A stretch of DNA of 64,000 bases from assembly GCA_025765615.1 (NCBI GenBank), contig JAIVFJ010000069.1:1-64000 (forward strand). Reading direction: 5' to 3'. The translations under genes and the position numbers were made by a program. This DNA is from Zopfochytrium polystomum (lineage: Eukaryota; Chytridiomycota; Chytridiomycetes; Chytridiales; Chytridiaceae). Under the pieces are notes generated by a model, which saw only the letters and a program-made list of their open reading frames with translations, was not told the origin of the DNA and did not search any database. Shown piece after piece: positions 1-11,375 of this stretch (position 1 is the stretch's first letter; each line of letters opens with the position of its first letter).

Positions 1-2546
1 CAGCAACTGGTGGCAACCGCAATGGGACGTGGCTCTGGGGGAAGTTGGTACCACTGCACAGCAACAGTCTTGTGGAGGCTATGGTCATGTTGCTCGACAG
101 TGTGCCAACACATTTTCTTCAGCAATTGCAGCAACAGCAACAGCATCGACCACCAGCAAATCCAAATGCGCTCTTACTCCAGCAACCAAACCCTCCACAA
201 CAGCAGATACCTGAAAACCAAGCACTTCTGCTACAGAACGGTGATTGGGATGACCAGCAAAGTGAGCAGCATGCTGCAGAACAGCAATTGTGGATGGAAA
301 CGCAACTCCAATCAGAGACCGAACAAGATGAAAGTCAACAGGATTTTGGATGGCCCCAGAGTAATCCGGGCATTTTCAGTTAACGTCCCTTCCCTTCCAA
401 TTTCTTTTCCTGTACTCATCGACAACAGTTGCAATGTTACAACACTTCGAGATTTCTCTCTCTCTTCATTCCCTATAGTTATACTCAGAAGAAATCTAGC
501 ATGCGCATCGCCAAAGAAGGACCTATTCTTACTTGTGAAGGATTCGGCACAGCTCTCATACCACTCGCCAACAACATCACACTTATAATTGAAGGTGCCC
601 AATATGCTCCAGAATGTCCTGTCAACCTGGTCGCTGATCGGGACCTACAACTATGTGGCTTCTTCCATCTTGCACGAGACCTTCAACCTGGTACTATTTA
701 TCGTAGCAGCCCTGAGGAAGGAGATCCAGCCGTTCTTCAAATGATTCTTAGACATGGTCTCCAATGGTTCCCAACAGCAGCAAACCCCAACTTCAACTAC
801 AGCAAACAATTTATTGCACACTGCGCCAGTAAATTTTACAACCTCTTCAGCTCTGCAGAACCAGTTGATACACTCAGTATACGCACAGCCTTTCTCAACA
901 GCAAAGCTCCAAACACTCAGCGCATGCATGAACGCCTTGGCCATATCCCTTATGCAAGACTACAAGCAATGAAGGAGCGCCGTACATGTGCTGACTTTCC
1001 TGACATTAAGCTGGACTTACTTGAAGAACTGTGTAAGGCCTGCATTATTGCCAAACAGACTCGTGCTGCTATTCCACATACAGATCCTCCAGATAAACTA
1101 CCAGGCGAACATTTAGCCTTTGATCTAGTGGAAGTCAAACCAAGTTTCGAGGACAATATTGCTTTGCTCTCATTGCCATTGACTATGCAAGTAATTATCT
1201 CTGGTCGACAAACCTTCGGAGAAAGTCAGAAGCACTACCAGAGGCCATTAAGATCATCCAACATTGGAGACAGTTAGGGATGTTCGTGTAAAGGGCGTCC
1301 GCTTTGATGGTGGGGAACTGAATTCACTCTCTTTTAAACCGTTTCTGTGCATCACGTGGCATCTGCGTTGAAGTCAGTCCACCTCATACACCTGAGCTGA
1401 ATGGGAAAGCAGAGCGAGCAGTTCAAACAGTCATGGACGTCACACGATCTCTTCTAAGACATGCTGGTTCACCATGGTCATGGTGGGGATACGCGATTCG
1501 ACATGCAGTAGATATCATCAATACACTTCCTGTCCTCAGCCGTGGATTACTATCTCCAGTTGAAACGCTTCTTGGATTCCCTCCATGCATCAGTCAATTC
1601 AGAGTTTTTGGCTCAGGATGTTTGTATCATATCACAGCAAAGGAACGTGGACAAACACATCAGTTTAAAAAGCTTGCAGAACGCGCCCGACCAGCCATTT
1701 ACATTGGAAACATTGGTCGTTCCATTGCTCGTTTGATTGACATCAGCACAGGTAGAGTAATCACTCATCGATTGGATGACCTTGTGGTTGCAGAAGACAG
1801 TTTCCCCTCGCCTCAGCACCTCAGCATCAGAGGATATTGCTCAGGACCTCGTTCATCAGCTAACACCACTCCTCAGCAAAGATGAACTTACATCAACTGA
1901 ACAAAACATCACCAACCTCCTTTGTGAAGAATTCCGATCATTGCCATCTATGTCGATGGTATTTGTTTCTTTGGAGAGTCTGGGGAGATCACCTTTGCCA
2001 TCACACTGCTAAAATCTCGTTACAAGCTCCGCGAAATAGGAACAATCAAAACCATCCTCAATATGCAACTGGAACACTGCCACAACGGAATCTTCTTGCA
2101 CCAGAAAGCCTATATCAAGGAGTTACTTCAACGCCATGCCAACACTATCAACAACCGCACTGCAGTAACTGCCCTTCCCAGTAGTCTCAATCTTCACCCA
2201 CGTGGGATCGAAGAAGCAGCTGCAGACCAGAGACTGTACCAGGCAATCCTTGGCGGCATCAACTACCTTGCAACACACACGCGACCAGACCTTGCCCCAG
2301 CAGTTCCATACCTTGGTGCCTTCAGCAAGGACCCTAGCGAGCAACACATGAAGATCCTTATTCGGGTTCTCGAATATCTCAACAGTACTAGTGAGTATGG
2401 TTTATTCTATTCTTGCAACTGTACAGATATAGCCGGTTACTCCGACGCTGCCCATGGTGTCCACTCAGATGGGAAATCACAGCTTGGCTACTATGTTCTA
2501 TTTGGAGGAACAGCTATTAGTTGGACGTCTGTTCGAAGCAGCACTG
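1..2546 (+). pseudogene. Family 2 Ty1/copia gag-pol fragment (D', copy of D)
   Basis: Fragmented copia polyprotein in several frames: glutamine-rich gag C-terminus (about 1-383), GAG-pre-integrase and integrase zinc region (about 500-1280, ending with CKACIIAKQTR), integrase core (about 1290-1880, with LNGKAERA), then the back half of reverse transcriptase and the start of RNase H (about 1930-2546, with TRPDLAPAVPYLGAFSKDP). It stops at the CACTG at 2542-2546, where a family 1 LTR is inserted. Frame breaks relative to the right-arm copy are mostly single-base insertions. Roughly 0.8 kb between integrase and the reverse transcriptase palm is missing, as in D. Not functional as written. Confidence 0.85.
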
Positions 2547-3781
2547 TGATGAAATCCCACCCAGGACTGGAGGGACTTGGTGTGTGTGGGGATGAAGAGA
2601 GAGAGAGAGAGAGAGCAGTGATGATGGAAAAGGGAGAGGAGTGAGAGGCTGGAGAGAGGAGAGAGGAGTGAGTGGGCAGAGATGGAAGAGAGAATGGAGG
2701 AAGAAAGATTGGCTTGTTTTGCACTGGATTCTGTCAAAGCAGCAAGGAGGGGGTTGGATTCCTTGTTTGATCTCTGTGAGAGGTTGCTGCTTTTATACTC
2801 CTGCAGGTTGGAGCCATCAGAAAACAGAGGGAGCAGTGGGCTGCACAGAGCAGGCCACAGAAATGAGATAAAACAGGCTGAGCACCAATCCCCAGCCTGG
2901 GCTAAGTACCCACTCAGGGCTGAGTACCACCCAGTGCTGGGCATCACTCAGGGCTGAATACCAGCCAGGGCTGAGTACCAGCCTGGGCTGAGCACCGCCC
3001 AGGGCTGAGTACCAGCCTGGGCTGTGCACCACCCTGGGCTAAGTACCAGCCAGGGCTGAGTACCACCTTGGGCTGAGCACTTTGTCTGGGCTGAGTACCA
3101 CCAGGAACCAATTTACAGCTTGTTTGGGAAACAGTTGCTTGTAAATTGGTTTGGTTGTTTCCAAATCAGGAAGCTTGTTTGGGGAACAAGCCGCTTTTTT
3201 CCTTGTTTTTAGAAATCCAATGATTGGTGCAATCTCTGGTGAGCTCAGTTTTTATCTCACTTTTAGAAATGCAGTGATTGGTGCAATCCCTGATTCCTAA
3301 ATGCCTGTTGCATTGCTCAGATTGCACAGCACAGCAGGAAAGCGGGAATTCCAGATCAGGAAGCGGAATTCCGGTGCAGAGAGAGGAATTCCAGATCAGG
3401 AAGCTGAATTCCGATGCAGAGTGCGGAATTCCGGTGCAGAGAGCGGAATTCCGATGCAGAGTGCGGAATTCCGGAGCATTGGGCAGTGGTACACTGCTTC
3501 TGCATGCTTGCTGTGTTGTGTTACATGTGCAGAGTGCGTAGTTTGAGCGTTTTTGTGCATGTTCTAATTGCATTGTTCCTACCGGTAGGATGAACAAAGC
3601 TAGAACAACAGCCGCCTTTGCCTATCTCTTTTTATTGAGAACAGATTAGCCCTTCCGAGCGCCCCATTCAAGTATTGAATCTACTGAGCCCTTCAAACAC
3701 CCCATCCAATGTGATTGGATGGAGTTCTCAAAGGGATCATCAGTAACGGGCGTAGTGTACCCCGTGGGTCGAATCTCAACA
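2547..3781 (-). mobile_element. Family 1 LTR (copy of the element B 3' LTR)
   Basis: A 1,235-bp LTR read on the minus strand, starting TGTTGAGATTCG (right end) and finishing GATTTCATCA (left end, next to CACTG at 2542-2546). It is the inverted copy of 24,007-25,241. It contains the GAATTC-centred tandem array (about 3342-3477), the GGCTGAGTACC array (about 2880-3110), a TATAAAAG box and a CT run. Confidence 0.92.
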
Positions 3782-3945
3782 CACCCCCGCAATAGAAAGA
3801 GAGGGGGCAACTGTTTCTCCTGGAGTACATGGCTGTCCAACAATGCCAGCCAAGCAGTGGGACTCGAACCCACCCATGTACCCCCCTACACTTGTGAAAA
3901 CCTGCATGAACCCACAAGTGTAGCTGGAGAAGCCAGAGAGAGCCT

Positions 3946-4805
3946 TTAGACTAAGCGTTGTGCTGATTTGAGCGTGGGCACCACGCTTACACCTTGGAGG
4001 TCGGCGAGACTGCAAATTCCCATCAGTGATGCAAGCTTTGCATGTTGAGCTGCGGGAAGAGCTTTGGTGAGAAGGTCGGCAATCATCATGTCCGTTGGGC
4101 AATGAATGAGTTGAACCTCCTTTCTCTCCAAGTGGTCCCGTATGAAATGCAATCTCACGTCAAAGTGTTTGACCCGACCATGGTGTATTGGATTCATAGC
4201 AATAGCTATGGTTGAACGATTGTCTTCAAAAACAGTAGTGGGCTTATTTAAATCCATACCCAGCTCCTGGAAGAGCATTCGTAGCCAGATTGCCTCTTTG
4301 ATGGCCTCAGTAAGGGAGTAGTATTCCGCCTCAGTTGAGGACAAAGCGACAACTGATTGTTTCTTGCTGTACCATGTAATAGCACCCCCACAAAGCATGA
4401 ACACATGCCCTGACCTCGACTTGCGTCCATCCTCTTCAGCATAGCTGGCATCAGCGTAGCCATGTGGTTCATCCCACTCTGGGTAAGAAATACCCGCAGC
4501 TTTCTCTACCTCTGGGAGCGTTGCATTGGTGATGCATGTCATCTGGGAGTCTCCCTTCTGGTAGAAAAGTCCATGATCCCAGGTAGCGCGGACATATCGC
4601 AGCAATCTGTCAAGCGCAAGGGAATCTGAATGGGTTGGAGCAGACTGGTATTGTGCAAGTGTATTCACAGCATACGCAATGTCAGGGCGCGTCAAGTTTG
4701 CAAGGTAAGCAAGTTGCATGAGTGTGCTTCGGAAGTATTCCGACTCTTTTTGTGGAAGTTTTCCAGAGTCCACATCGTGTATCCATGTCGTGGACATGGG
4801 AGTTG
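3946..4805 (-). pseudogene. Family 1 copia pol 3' fragment (end of RT, RNase H)
   Basis: Open frame of 289 codons reading the end of a copia polyprotein: RT connection (TRPDIAYAVNTLAQYQSAP) and RNase H with GYADASYAEEDGRKSRSG, ALSSTEAEYYSL and a C-terminal DLLTKALP motif. It is the inverted copy of 22,983-23,842 and is cut off at its 5' end by the duplication breakpoint at 4805. The stop codon and the 164-bp 3' UTR (3782-3945) are retained before the LTR. Confidence 0.9.
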
Positions 4806-5262
4806 AGTACAGCACGAAGTGTTGGAGGTGGCGGCATGACAGGTTGGACTCCGTGTTACCGCAATTAACGCCATCTCCAGTGGGCCTTTCCTACGAGCAC
4901 TAAAGCCGGGGGACCAATCGGATGAGTGAGGGCGGCGACCGGCTCTGTGACTGCAGGCGCACTCTCGGCTGGGAGTGACGTGGGTGGCGCAACCGAAGGC
5001 CCTGGGCCATACCGACCCTGCGGGAGCTAGTGTGGCGTGGACCCAAGTCAGAAGGGATGGATGCCTGTTTGGGGAGCCCATTCCGTAAGGAACACCACCA
5101 GGGGAGATAGGTCCCTTGGCGTCTGACGTTACGCATGGAGGAAAGTGTGGAAGGCGGGCTGTGGAGAGAGGAAGAGAAGGCTCTCTGGCACAGGGTGTCC
5201 CAAGCCGCATCGTGCAGAAGGCTCACCTGCCAATGATTTTTCTATTTCCTTTTTCTGCATCC
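4806..5262. repeat. GC-rich non-coding repeat, copy 1
   Basis: About 430 bp of GC-rich sequence without a convincing open frame, starting near GTACAGCACGAAGTGTTGG. A diverged copy occurs at 33,075-33,490 in the same orientation. Shared blocks include GTGTTGGAGGTG, TGCAATTAACG/CGCAATTAACG, GGGAGCCCATTC and GGAAGGCTCACCTG-like words. In both places it is followed within a few hundred bases by family 2 reverse transcriptase sequence. It could be an insertion (SINE-like) or an intron-like or regulatory segment of an ancestral family 2 element. A GGTTGGACTCC word resembles a pol III B box with one mismatch, but I see no matching A box. Confidence 0.6.
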
Positions 5263-7018
5263 TAATACTCACAAACACCTCTGTCATTTTACTAACACCA
5301 CCAAAGCATACCCCTGATGACAAAACAATTGCTGAAACACCAACTAGAGACCTACCACCTCAAGCGCCACCACCAGAACCACCACCACCAGAGCCTCCAC
5401 CTACACATGTGCGCAAATCACCATGCAGCCCTACGCACAGCCCATCTCCAAAACATACTCAATCTGGACATCTATATTTAACCAGTGTCAAATGTCCAGA
5501 CCCGGTAACACGCACTGAGGCCATGAGTGGAAAGTGGTCCAAAGAGTGGATAGCAGCAGAGCAAACAGAGATTGACGCTCTTAGAATGCTTGCAGCTTTC
5601 GAAGTCGTTGATCGACCCAAGAATGTCAATGTCGTGCAGAACAAATGGGTTTACAAGGTGAAGCTTCGACCGGACGGCAGCATTGAGCGCTTTCGCGCAC
5701 GACTAGTGGCGAAGGGCTTTACACAGCGTCGTGGCGTTGATTTCTGGAACACTCACTCTCCTGTTGTTCGCATCAATAGTCTACGATGGCTCCTTGCTAT
5801 GACAGCCTCAAACGGTTGGGACACAGCTATGGTCGATATTAGCAATGCCTACCTCAACAGCAAACTTGATGTCCCCATCTACATGGAGCAACCAGATGGC
5901 TACCGTTCGGATGGTAAGGTCTGGCTTTTGCACAAAGCTGTCAACAGTATCAAGCAAGCGGGGCGTTGTTGGTACCAGGAACTCATTGGTTGTCTCAAAT
6001 CTGCCGACTACCAACAAAGCGCAGCAGATCCGTGCATCCTCTTCAAGCGCACAAAGGAACGTATTATTTTCATTGCTATCTATGTCGATGATATTTGTTT
6101 CTTTGGGCACACAGAGGAAATCACCTCTGCCATCAATTTGCTAAAATCCTTCTATAAGCTCCGCGAACTAGGTCATATCAAGACCGTACTGAATATGGAA
6201 GTTCATCAAACACCAACTGGCATCTACTTGCATCAACGAGCTTACACCAAAGAGTTACTCCAACGCCATGCAGACCTAGTCAATGGAAAGAAGACAGCAG
6301 TAACTGCTCTCCCCAGTCCTCTCACTCTTCAACCTCGAGAAAATGATGAACCCACAGCAAATCAACAGCTCTACCAAGCAATCCTTGGTGGCATCAACTA
6401 TTTGGCAACACACACACGACCAGACTTGGCACCAGCAGTCTCATATCTTGGCGCCTTCAGCAAGGACCCAAGCAAACACCACTTGCAGATCCTCATTCGA
6501 GTCCTTCAATATATCAATGGTACACGTGAGTATGATTTGCTTTATTCCAACACAGGGTCTGGAATTTTCGGCTACTCGGATGCTGCTCATGGAGTTCATG
6601 CTGATGGGAAATCAAAACTTGGCTACTTCGTTTTGTTTGGAAATACTGCTATCAGCTGGGCATCAACTCGCACTCCTACAGTTATGCTGTCACCTCAGCA
6701 AGCAGAATACGTTGCAGTCTCAGAACTAGGACGAGAACTGGAGGCCATCTCACAACAGCACACAGCACTTATGCTCCCATCCCCAACTCCTATTCCAATC
6801 TATACTGACAACCAAGGCGTTATCAATTTGAGCTCAAACGATCTCTACGCTAATAGGTCAAAACATATTCTGGTTTAGTATCACTATATCAGGGAACTGG
6901 TTGATCGACAAGTGATTCAACTGGAATGGATTCATGGTGGCAAGCAACCAGCAGATTATCTTACAAAATCATTACCAGCTGCTTTAGCTTTTGCTCCTGC
7001 CCACAGCTTAGGGGGGAG
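5263..7018 (+). pseudogene. Family 2 copia RT-RNase H (element E, 5' truncated)
   Basis: Long open frame to 6878 encoding a proline-rich linker (about 5330-5420), copia reverse transcriptase (KWVYKVKLRPDGSIERFRAR, DISNAYLNSKLDVPIYMEQP, catalytic AIYVDDICFFG) and RNase H (GYSDAAHGVHADGKSKLGY, LSPQQAEYVAVSELGRE, TDNQGVINLSS). A TAG at 6876-6878 interrupts the frame where D has a lysine codon. The rest of RNase H (YHYIRELVDRQVIQLEW...PADYLTKSLP) follows in the same frame to about 7010. Gag, protease and integrase are absent, so E is a 5'-truncated copy with an intact YVDD. A polypurine tract and an LTR follow directly. The first 40 or so codons of the open frame lie in the GC-rich repeat and are unlikely to be translated. 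Confidence 0.88.
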
Positions 7019-7265
7019 TGTTAGATTTTGGGTTTTTGCAGTAAGCAGCGTGCAGGAGCAATACCTCACACTGTGGAGCATGGGAGCACCAACTGTGATG
7101 AGCATTTGGTGCATCTTTTGTCACCTGGTCTTTGTCACAATTTTGTATAAAGCCAAACAGCATACTTTATACACCAGTCTCCCCGCCTCAGCTTCACCTT
7201 CACAAGAGAGTAGTCCACCAGAGTAGTTCACCACCATCCACAAACAGCAGCAGTCAATTCTTTCA
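7006..7265 (+). mobile_element. Polypurine tract and 3' LTR of element E (family 2)
   Basis: CTTAGGGGGGAG at 7007-7018 is a typical polypurine tract for plus-strand priming. The LTR runs 7019-7265 (247 bp), TGTTAGATTTTGGG to TTCTTTCA, with TG...CA ends. It contains a TTTTGTATAAAG box, as in the other family 2 LTRs. Confidence 0.8.
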
Positions 7266-7672
7266 GATGATACAAGGGATAAGTGAAAGATGATCATCAG
7301 CACTGTATTGCCAATTAGTTGGAGGATGCTTGGAATAAGTGAAAGATGATCATCAGCACCGAGTTGCAATCATTTGAGTTGCATTGGCCTTTGTTTCTTT
7401 CTTACCTCGGATTAATTTTTTCTTATCTGTGAAGCTGTTTTCTCCTTTGTTCTTTTTCATTACTTTGACTCATTTTTTTGGACCTCTGAAGTTCAATATG
7501 TGCCCCCATCTATTTTTGTTAGTGTGGTCTGTCCTTTCTGTTCTGCCATCTGATGGCCAGTCATATGTGTTTCTTATTCTTCTTTTTCTGGTGTATGGTT
7601 TCCTTAAAGTTGACTATGGCTTAAGGTTTCCTCTGTGGTGGCCTTTGCTCCTGCCCACAGCTTAGGGGGGAG
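7266..7672 (+). repeat. Family 2/LTR3 debris before a second polypurine tract
   Basis: 7274-7375 resembles the start of the LTR3 repeat (GGGATAAGTGAAAGATGATCATC) seen at 31,726 and 38,306. 7384-7660 is an AT-rich segment that also occurs on the minus strand at about 8490-8770, downstream of the D pol gene, so it is family 2 3' UTR. It ends in CCCACAGCTTAGGGGGGAG, the same polypurine tract as in element E. The frame at 7384-7665 is not a recognisable gene. Confidence 0.6.
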
Positions 7673-7822
7673 TGTTAGTTTTGGGTCTTTTGGTGCAGGA
7701 GCTTTGACCTGATGCTGCTCTGCAAGGATGACTTGCAGCATTTTGCAAGTGATGGTCCTTGTAACAGTTTTGTATAAAGACAAACACAAGACTGACAGAA
7801 GCCAAGATCAACCAACCACCAC
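7673..7822 (+). mobile_element. Truncated family 2 LTR
   Basis: Begins TGTTAGTTTTGGGTC straight after a polypurine tract and matches the first 150 bp of the LTRs at 29,545 and 34,771, including TTTTGTATAAAGAC. It breaks off after AAGATCAACC, where family 1 gag sequence begins. Confidence 0.8.
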
Positions 7823-8237
7823 GAGCCAGCTCACCCTGCAAAGAAGGCCAAGGGCAAGCAGCCTGCACACACCAAAGAAGCCAAGGCCACGCCAGCTGAC
7901 TCCAAGAAAGCTACTGAGACTGCCAAGATTGCATGTGAGACAGCTGCTAAAGAACACCACCAAGCCTCTTGCACAGCCTCTGAGGACTCTCCTCCCCACA
8001 AATGCTACAGGATGGATACTCTACTACCACCTCCTGAAGCAGAAGACGTCGAAATGTTGGAGTTCAGTACTGAGGGTGCTGCGCGCCTTGCAGACACTTC
8101 AGCTCTGGACGACTTCCTTTCAGCAGAAAGGGCACTTGCGGCACGGGAGTTTGAAATTGGAACATGCCAGGCTGTTGAGGTGGAGGAGGAATTTGAAGTG
8201 GAACTCACAGTCACGCTTCTTGACAGCAGAATGGATC
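7823..8237 (+). pseudogene. Family 1 gag internal fragment
   Basis: Matches element B 19,615-20,030: a lysine/alanine-rich stretch (PAKKAKGKQPA...) followed by AEDVEMLEFSTEGAARLADT and the acidic EVEEEFEVELTVTLLD. It is bounded on the left by a truncated family 2 LTR and on the right by the D 3' LTR. It is therefore a remnant of a family 1 element that was invaded by family 2 elements. No start or catalytic domain is present. Confidence 0.85.
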
Positions 8238-8475
8238 TGAAAGAGTTCGTTGGGCTGGATTGTCTATGGGTTGTGCTGCTGTGGAGATGGAGGTAGTACA
8301 CTACTGAAGGTGGTGGTGGTGGGAGGTTGATCTTGGCTTCTGTCAGTCTTGTGTTTGTCTTTATACAAAACTGTTACAAGGACCATCACTTGCAAAATGC
8401 TGCAAGTCATCCTGCAGAGCAGTATCAGGCCAAAGCTCCTGCACACTGCTTACACCAAAAGACCCAAAACTAACA
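8238..8475 (-). mobile_element. 3' LTR of element D (family 2)
   Basis: Minus-strand LTR of 238 bp, TGTTAG at 8475 to CTTTCA at 8238. The base before its start is part of TCTGGAG rather than the AGGGGGGAG tract of sister copies, so the polypurine tract of D is degraded. The left flank is GGATC (8233-8237) in family 1 gag sequence; the matching 5' flank is not in the window. Confidence 0.8.
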
Positions 8476-9085
8476 CTCCAGAGCAAAGGCCGGCACGGAG
8501 GAAAACCTTAAGCCATTGCCAACTTAAGGAAACCGTACACCAGAGAAAGAAGAATCACAAACACATATGACTGGCCATCAGATGGTAGAACAGAAAGGAC
8601 AGACCACACTAACAAAAATGGATGGGGGCACATATTGAACTTCAGAGGTAAAAGAAATGAGTCAAAGTAATGAAAAGGAACAAAGAAGAAAACAACTTCA
8701 CAGATAGAAAAAAAAAAAAATGAATCAGAGGAAAGAGAAGAAACAAAGGCCAATATGACTCAAATGGTATTCACTGAGAGCAGCTGAGAGAGGTTTCGTC
8801 ATATAGTCTGCAGGCTGTTCTCCTCCAGCAATACACTCTAGCCGTACTACTTTTTGTTCCACGAGTTCTCGAATATAATGATACTTTACCATGATATGCT
8901 TTGACCGATTGGTGTAAAGATCATTTGAACTGAGGTTGATCACACCGCTGTTGTCAGTGTAGATGACAAGAGGAGTGGGAGACGGAAGTTGAAGTGCTGA
9001 ATAGAGTTGGGACAGTGCCTTAAGCTCTCGTCCCAGTTCAGACACAGCTACATATTCAGCTTCCTGCGGTGACAGCATGACAGTG
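8476..9085 (-). pseudogene. 3' end of element D: RNase H C-terminus and 3' UTR
   Basis: The RNase H tail of D (LSPQEAEYVAVSELGRELKAL, YTDNSGVINLSSNDLY, then PADYMTKPLSAALS) reads on the minus strand from 9085 to about 8727. About 250 bp of 3' UTR lies between it and the LTR. Joining CACTG at 9085-9081 to the copy at 25,246-25,242 restores an uninterrupted frame across the insertion point (SSTVM then LSPQEAE). This proves that this piece and 25,247-28,230 were one element before B inserted. Confidence 0.88.
9081..9085. repeat. Target-site duplication of element B (CAGTG)
   Basis: CAGTG directly precedes the 5' LTR start (TGTTGAG at 9086). The same CAGTG follows the 3' LTR end at 25,242-25,246. 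Five bases is the usual length for Ty1/copia integrases. Confidence 0.93.
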
Positions 9086-9987
9086 TGTTGAGATTCGACC
9101 CACAGGGTACACTACGCCCGTTACTGATAATCCCTTTGAGAACTCCATCCAATCACATTGGATGGGGTGTTCGAAGGGCTCAGTAGATTCAATACTTGAA
9201 TGGGGCGCTCGGAAGGGCTAATCTGTTCTCAATAAAAAGAGATAGGCAAAGGCGGCTGTTGTTCTAGCTTTGTTCATCCTACCGGTAGGAACAATGCAAT
9301 TAGAACATGCACAAAACGCTCAAACTACGCACTCTGCACATGTAACACAGCACAGCAAGCATGCAGAAGCAGTGTACCACTGCCCAATGCTCCGGAATTC
9401 CGCACTCTGCATCGGATTCCGCTCTCTGCACCGGAATTCCGCACTCTGCATCGGAATTCCGCTTCCTGATCTGGAATTCCTCTCTCTGCACCGGAATTCC
9501 GCTTCCTGATCTGGAATTCCAGCTTTCCTGCTGTGCTGTGCAATCTGAGCAATGCAACAGGCATTTAGGAATCAGGGATTGCACCAATCACTGCATTTCT
9601 AAAAGTGAGATAAAAACTGAGCTCACCAGAGATTGCACCAATCATTGGATTTCTAAAAACAAGGAAAAAAGCGGCTTGTTTCCCAAACAAGCTTCCTGAT
9701 TTGGAAACAACCAAACCAATTTACAAGCAACTGTTTCTCAAACAAGCTGTAAATTGGTTCCTGGTGGTACTCAGCCCAGACAAAGTGCTCAGCCCAAGGT
9801 GGTACTCAGCCCTGGCTGGTACTTAGCCCAGGGTGGTGCACAGCCCAGGCTGGTACTCAGCCCTGGGCGGTGCTCAGCCCAGGCTGGTACTCAGCCCTGG
9901 CTGGTATTCAGCCCTGAGTGATGCCCAGCACTGGGTGGTACTCAGCCCTGAGTGGGTACTTAGCCCAGGCTGGGGATTGGTGCTCAG
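9086..9987 (+). mobile_element. Element B 5' LTR, first part
   Basis: First 902 bp of the 5' LTR, from TGTTGAGATTCGACC to ATTGGTGCTCAG, where element A interrupts it. It includes AATAAA (about 9229), the CCTACCGGTAGG palindrome (about 9280), the GAATTC tandem array and the GGTACTCAGCCC array. Confidence 0.92.
9983..9987. repeat. Target-site duplication of element A (CTCAG)
   Basis: CTCAG at 9983-9987 and again at 18,076-18,080 on the other side of element A. The uninterrupted LTRs of this family carry a single GGTGCTCAGCCTG at this point (for example 24,903-24,915), which confirms the duplication. Confidence 0.94.
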
Positions 9988-11211
9988 TGATGAAATCCCA
10001 CCCAGGACTGGAGGGACTTGGTGTGTGTGGGGATGAAGAGAGAGAGAGAGAGAGAGAGAGCAGTGATGATGGAAAAGGGAGAGGAGTGAGAGGATGTAGA
10101 GAGGAGAGAGGAGTGAGTGGGCAGAGATGGAAGAGAGAGCAAATGGAGGAAGAGAGAGTGGCTTGTTTTGCACTGGATTCTGTCAAAGCAGCAAGGAGGG
10201 GGTTGGATTCCTTTTTTGATCTCTGTGAGAGGTTGCTGCTTTTATACTCCTGCAGGTTGGAGCCATCAGAAAACAGAGGGAGAAGTGGGCTGCACAGAGC
10301 AGGCCACAGAAATGAGATAAAACAGGCTGAGCACCAACCCCCAGCCTGGGCTAAGAACCCATCCAGGGCTGAGTACCACCCAGGGCTGGGCATCACTCAG
10401 GGCTGAGCACCAGCCAGGGCTAAGTACCAGCCTGGGCTGAGCACCACCCAGGGCTGAGTACCAGCCTGGGCTGTGCACCACCCTGGGCTAAGTACCAGCC
10501 AGGGCTGAGTACCACCTTGGGCTGAGCACTTTGTCTGGGCTGAGTACCACCAGGAACCAATTTACAGCTTGTTTGAGAAACAGTTGCTTGTAAATTGGTT
10601 TGGTTGTTTCCAAATCAGGAAGCTTGTTTGGGAAACAAGCCGCTTTTTTCCTTGTTTTTAGAAATCCAATGATTGGTGCAATCTCTGGTGAGCTCAGTTT
10701 TTATCTCATTTTTAGAAATGCAGTGATTGGTGCAATCCCTGATTCCTAAATGCCTGTTGCATTGCTCAGATTGCACAGCACAGCAGGAAAGCTGGAATTC
10801 CAGATCAGGAAGCGGAATTCCGGTGCAGAGAGAGGAATTCCAGATCAGGAAGCGGAATTCCGATGCAAAAGGGCGGAATTCCGGTGCAGAGAGCGGAATT
10901 CCGGAGCCTGGGGCAGTGGTACACTGCTTCTGCATGCTTGCTGTGCTGTGTTACATGTGCAGAGTGCGTAGTTTGCGCGTTTTTGTGCATGTTCTAATTG
11001 CATTGTTCCTACCGGTAGGATGAACAAAGCTAGAACAACAGCCGCCTTTGCCTATCTCTTTTTATTGAGAACAGATTAGCCCTTCCGAGCGCCCCATTCA
11101 AGTATTGAATCTACTGAGCCCTTCAAACACCCCATCCAATGTGATTGGATGGAGTTCTCAAAGGGATCATCAGTAACGGGCGTAGTGTACCCCGTGGGTC
11201 GAATCTCAACA
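9988..11211 (-). mobile_element. Element A 3' LTR
   Basis: 1,224 bp, TGTTGAG at 11,211 to TTTCATCA at 9988. It contains six GGAATTCC cores instead of the seven or eight in the B LTRs, including a variant unit GATGCAAAAGGGC shared with element F. Confidence 0.93.
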
Positions 11212-11375
11212 CACCCCCGCAATAGAAAGAGAGGGGGCAACTGTTTCTCCTGGAGTACATGGCTGTCCAACAATGCCAGCCAAGCAGTGGGACTCGAACC
11301 CACCCATGTACCCCCCTACACTTGTGAAAACCTGCATGAACCCACAAGTGTAGCTGGAGAACCCAGAGAGAGCCT

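Larger units (their letters stand above)
1..4805. repeat. Left arm of a 4.8-kb inverted duplication
   Basis: This stretch is the reverse complement of 22,983-27,782. Paired positions add up to 27,788 over most of the arm, drifting to 27,783 at base 1 because of small indels. It contains the D-type copia fragment, a family 1 LTR and the 3' end of a family 1 element in the same nested order as the right arm. The match ends at 4805 (shared ...GGGAGTTG), after which the sequences differ. The copy was therefore made after element B had inserted into D. Several indels relative to the right arm are extra single bases here (near 15, 53, 115, 1336 and 1806). Confidence 0.93.

Noticed and set aside
3166..3597. 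ORFs of 80-150 codons in the LTRs (products with repeated GIP/NSA motifs)
   Set aside because: They are translations of the LTR tandem arrays, occur on both strands in every LTR copy and have no independent support.
5145..5262. N-terminal extension of the element E frame
   Set aside because: It lies in the non-coding GC-rich repeat, and the diverged copy at 33,075 has no matching frame.
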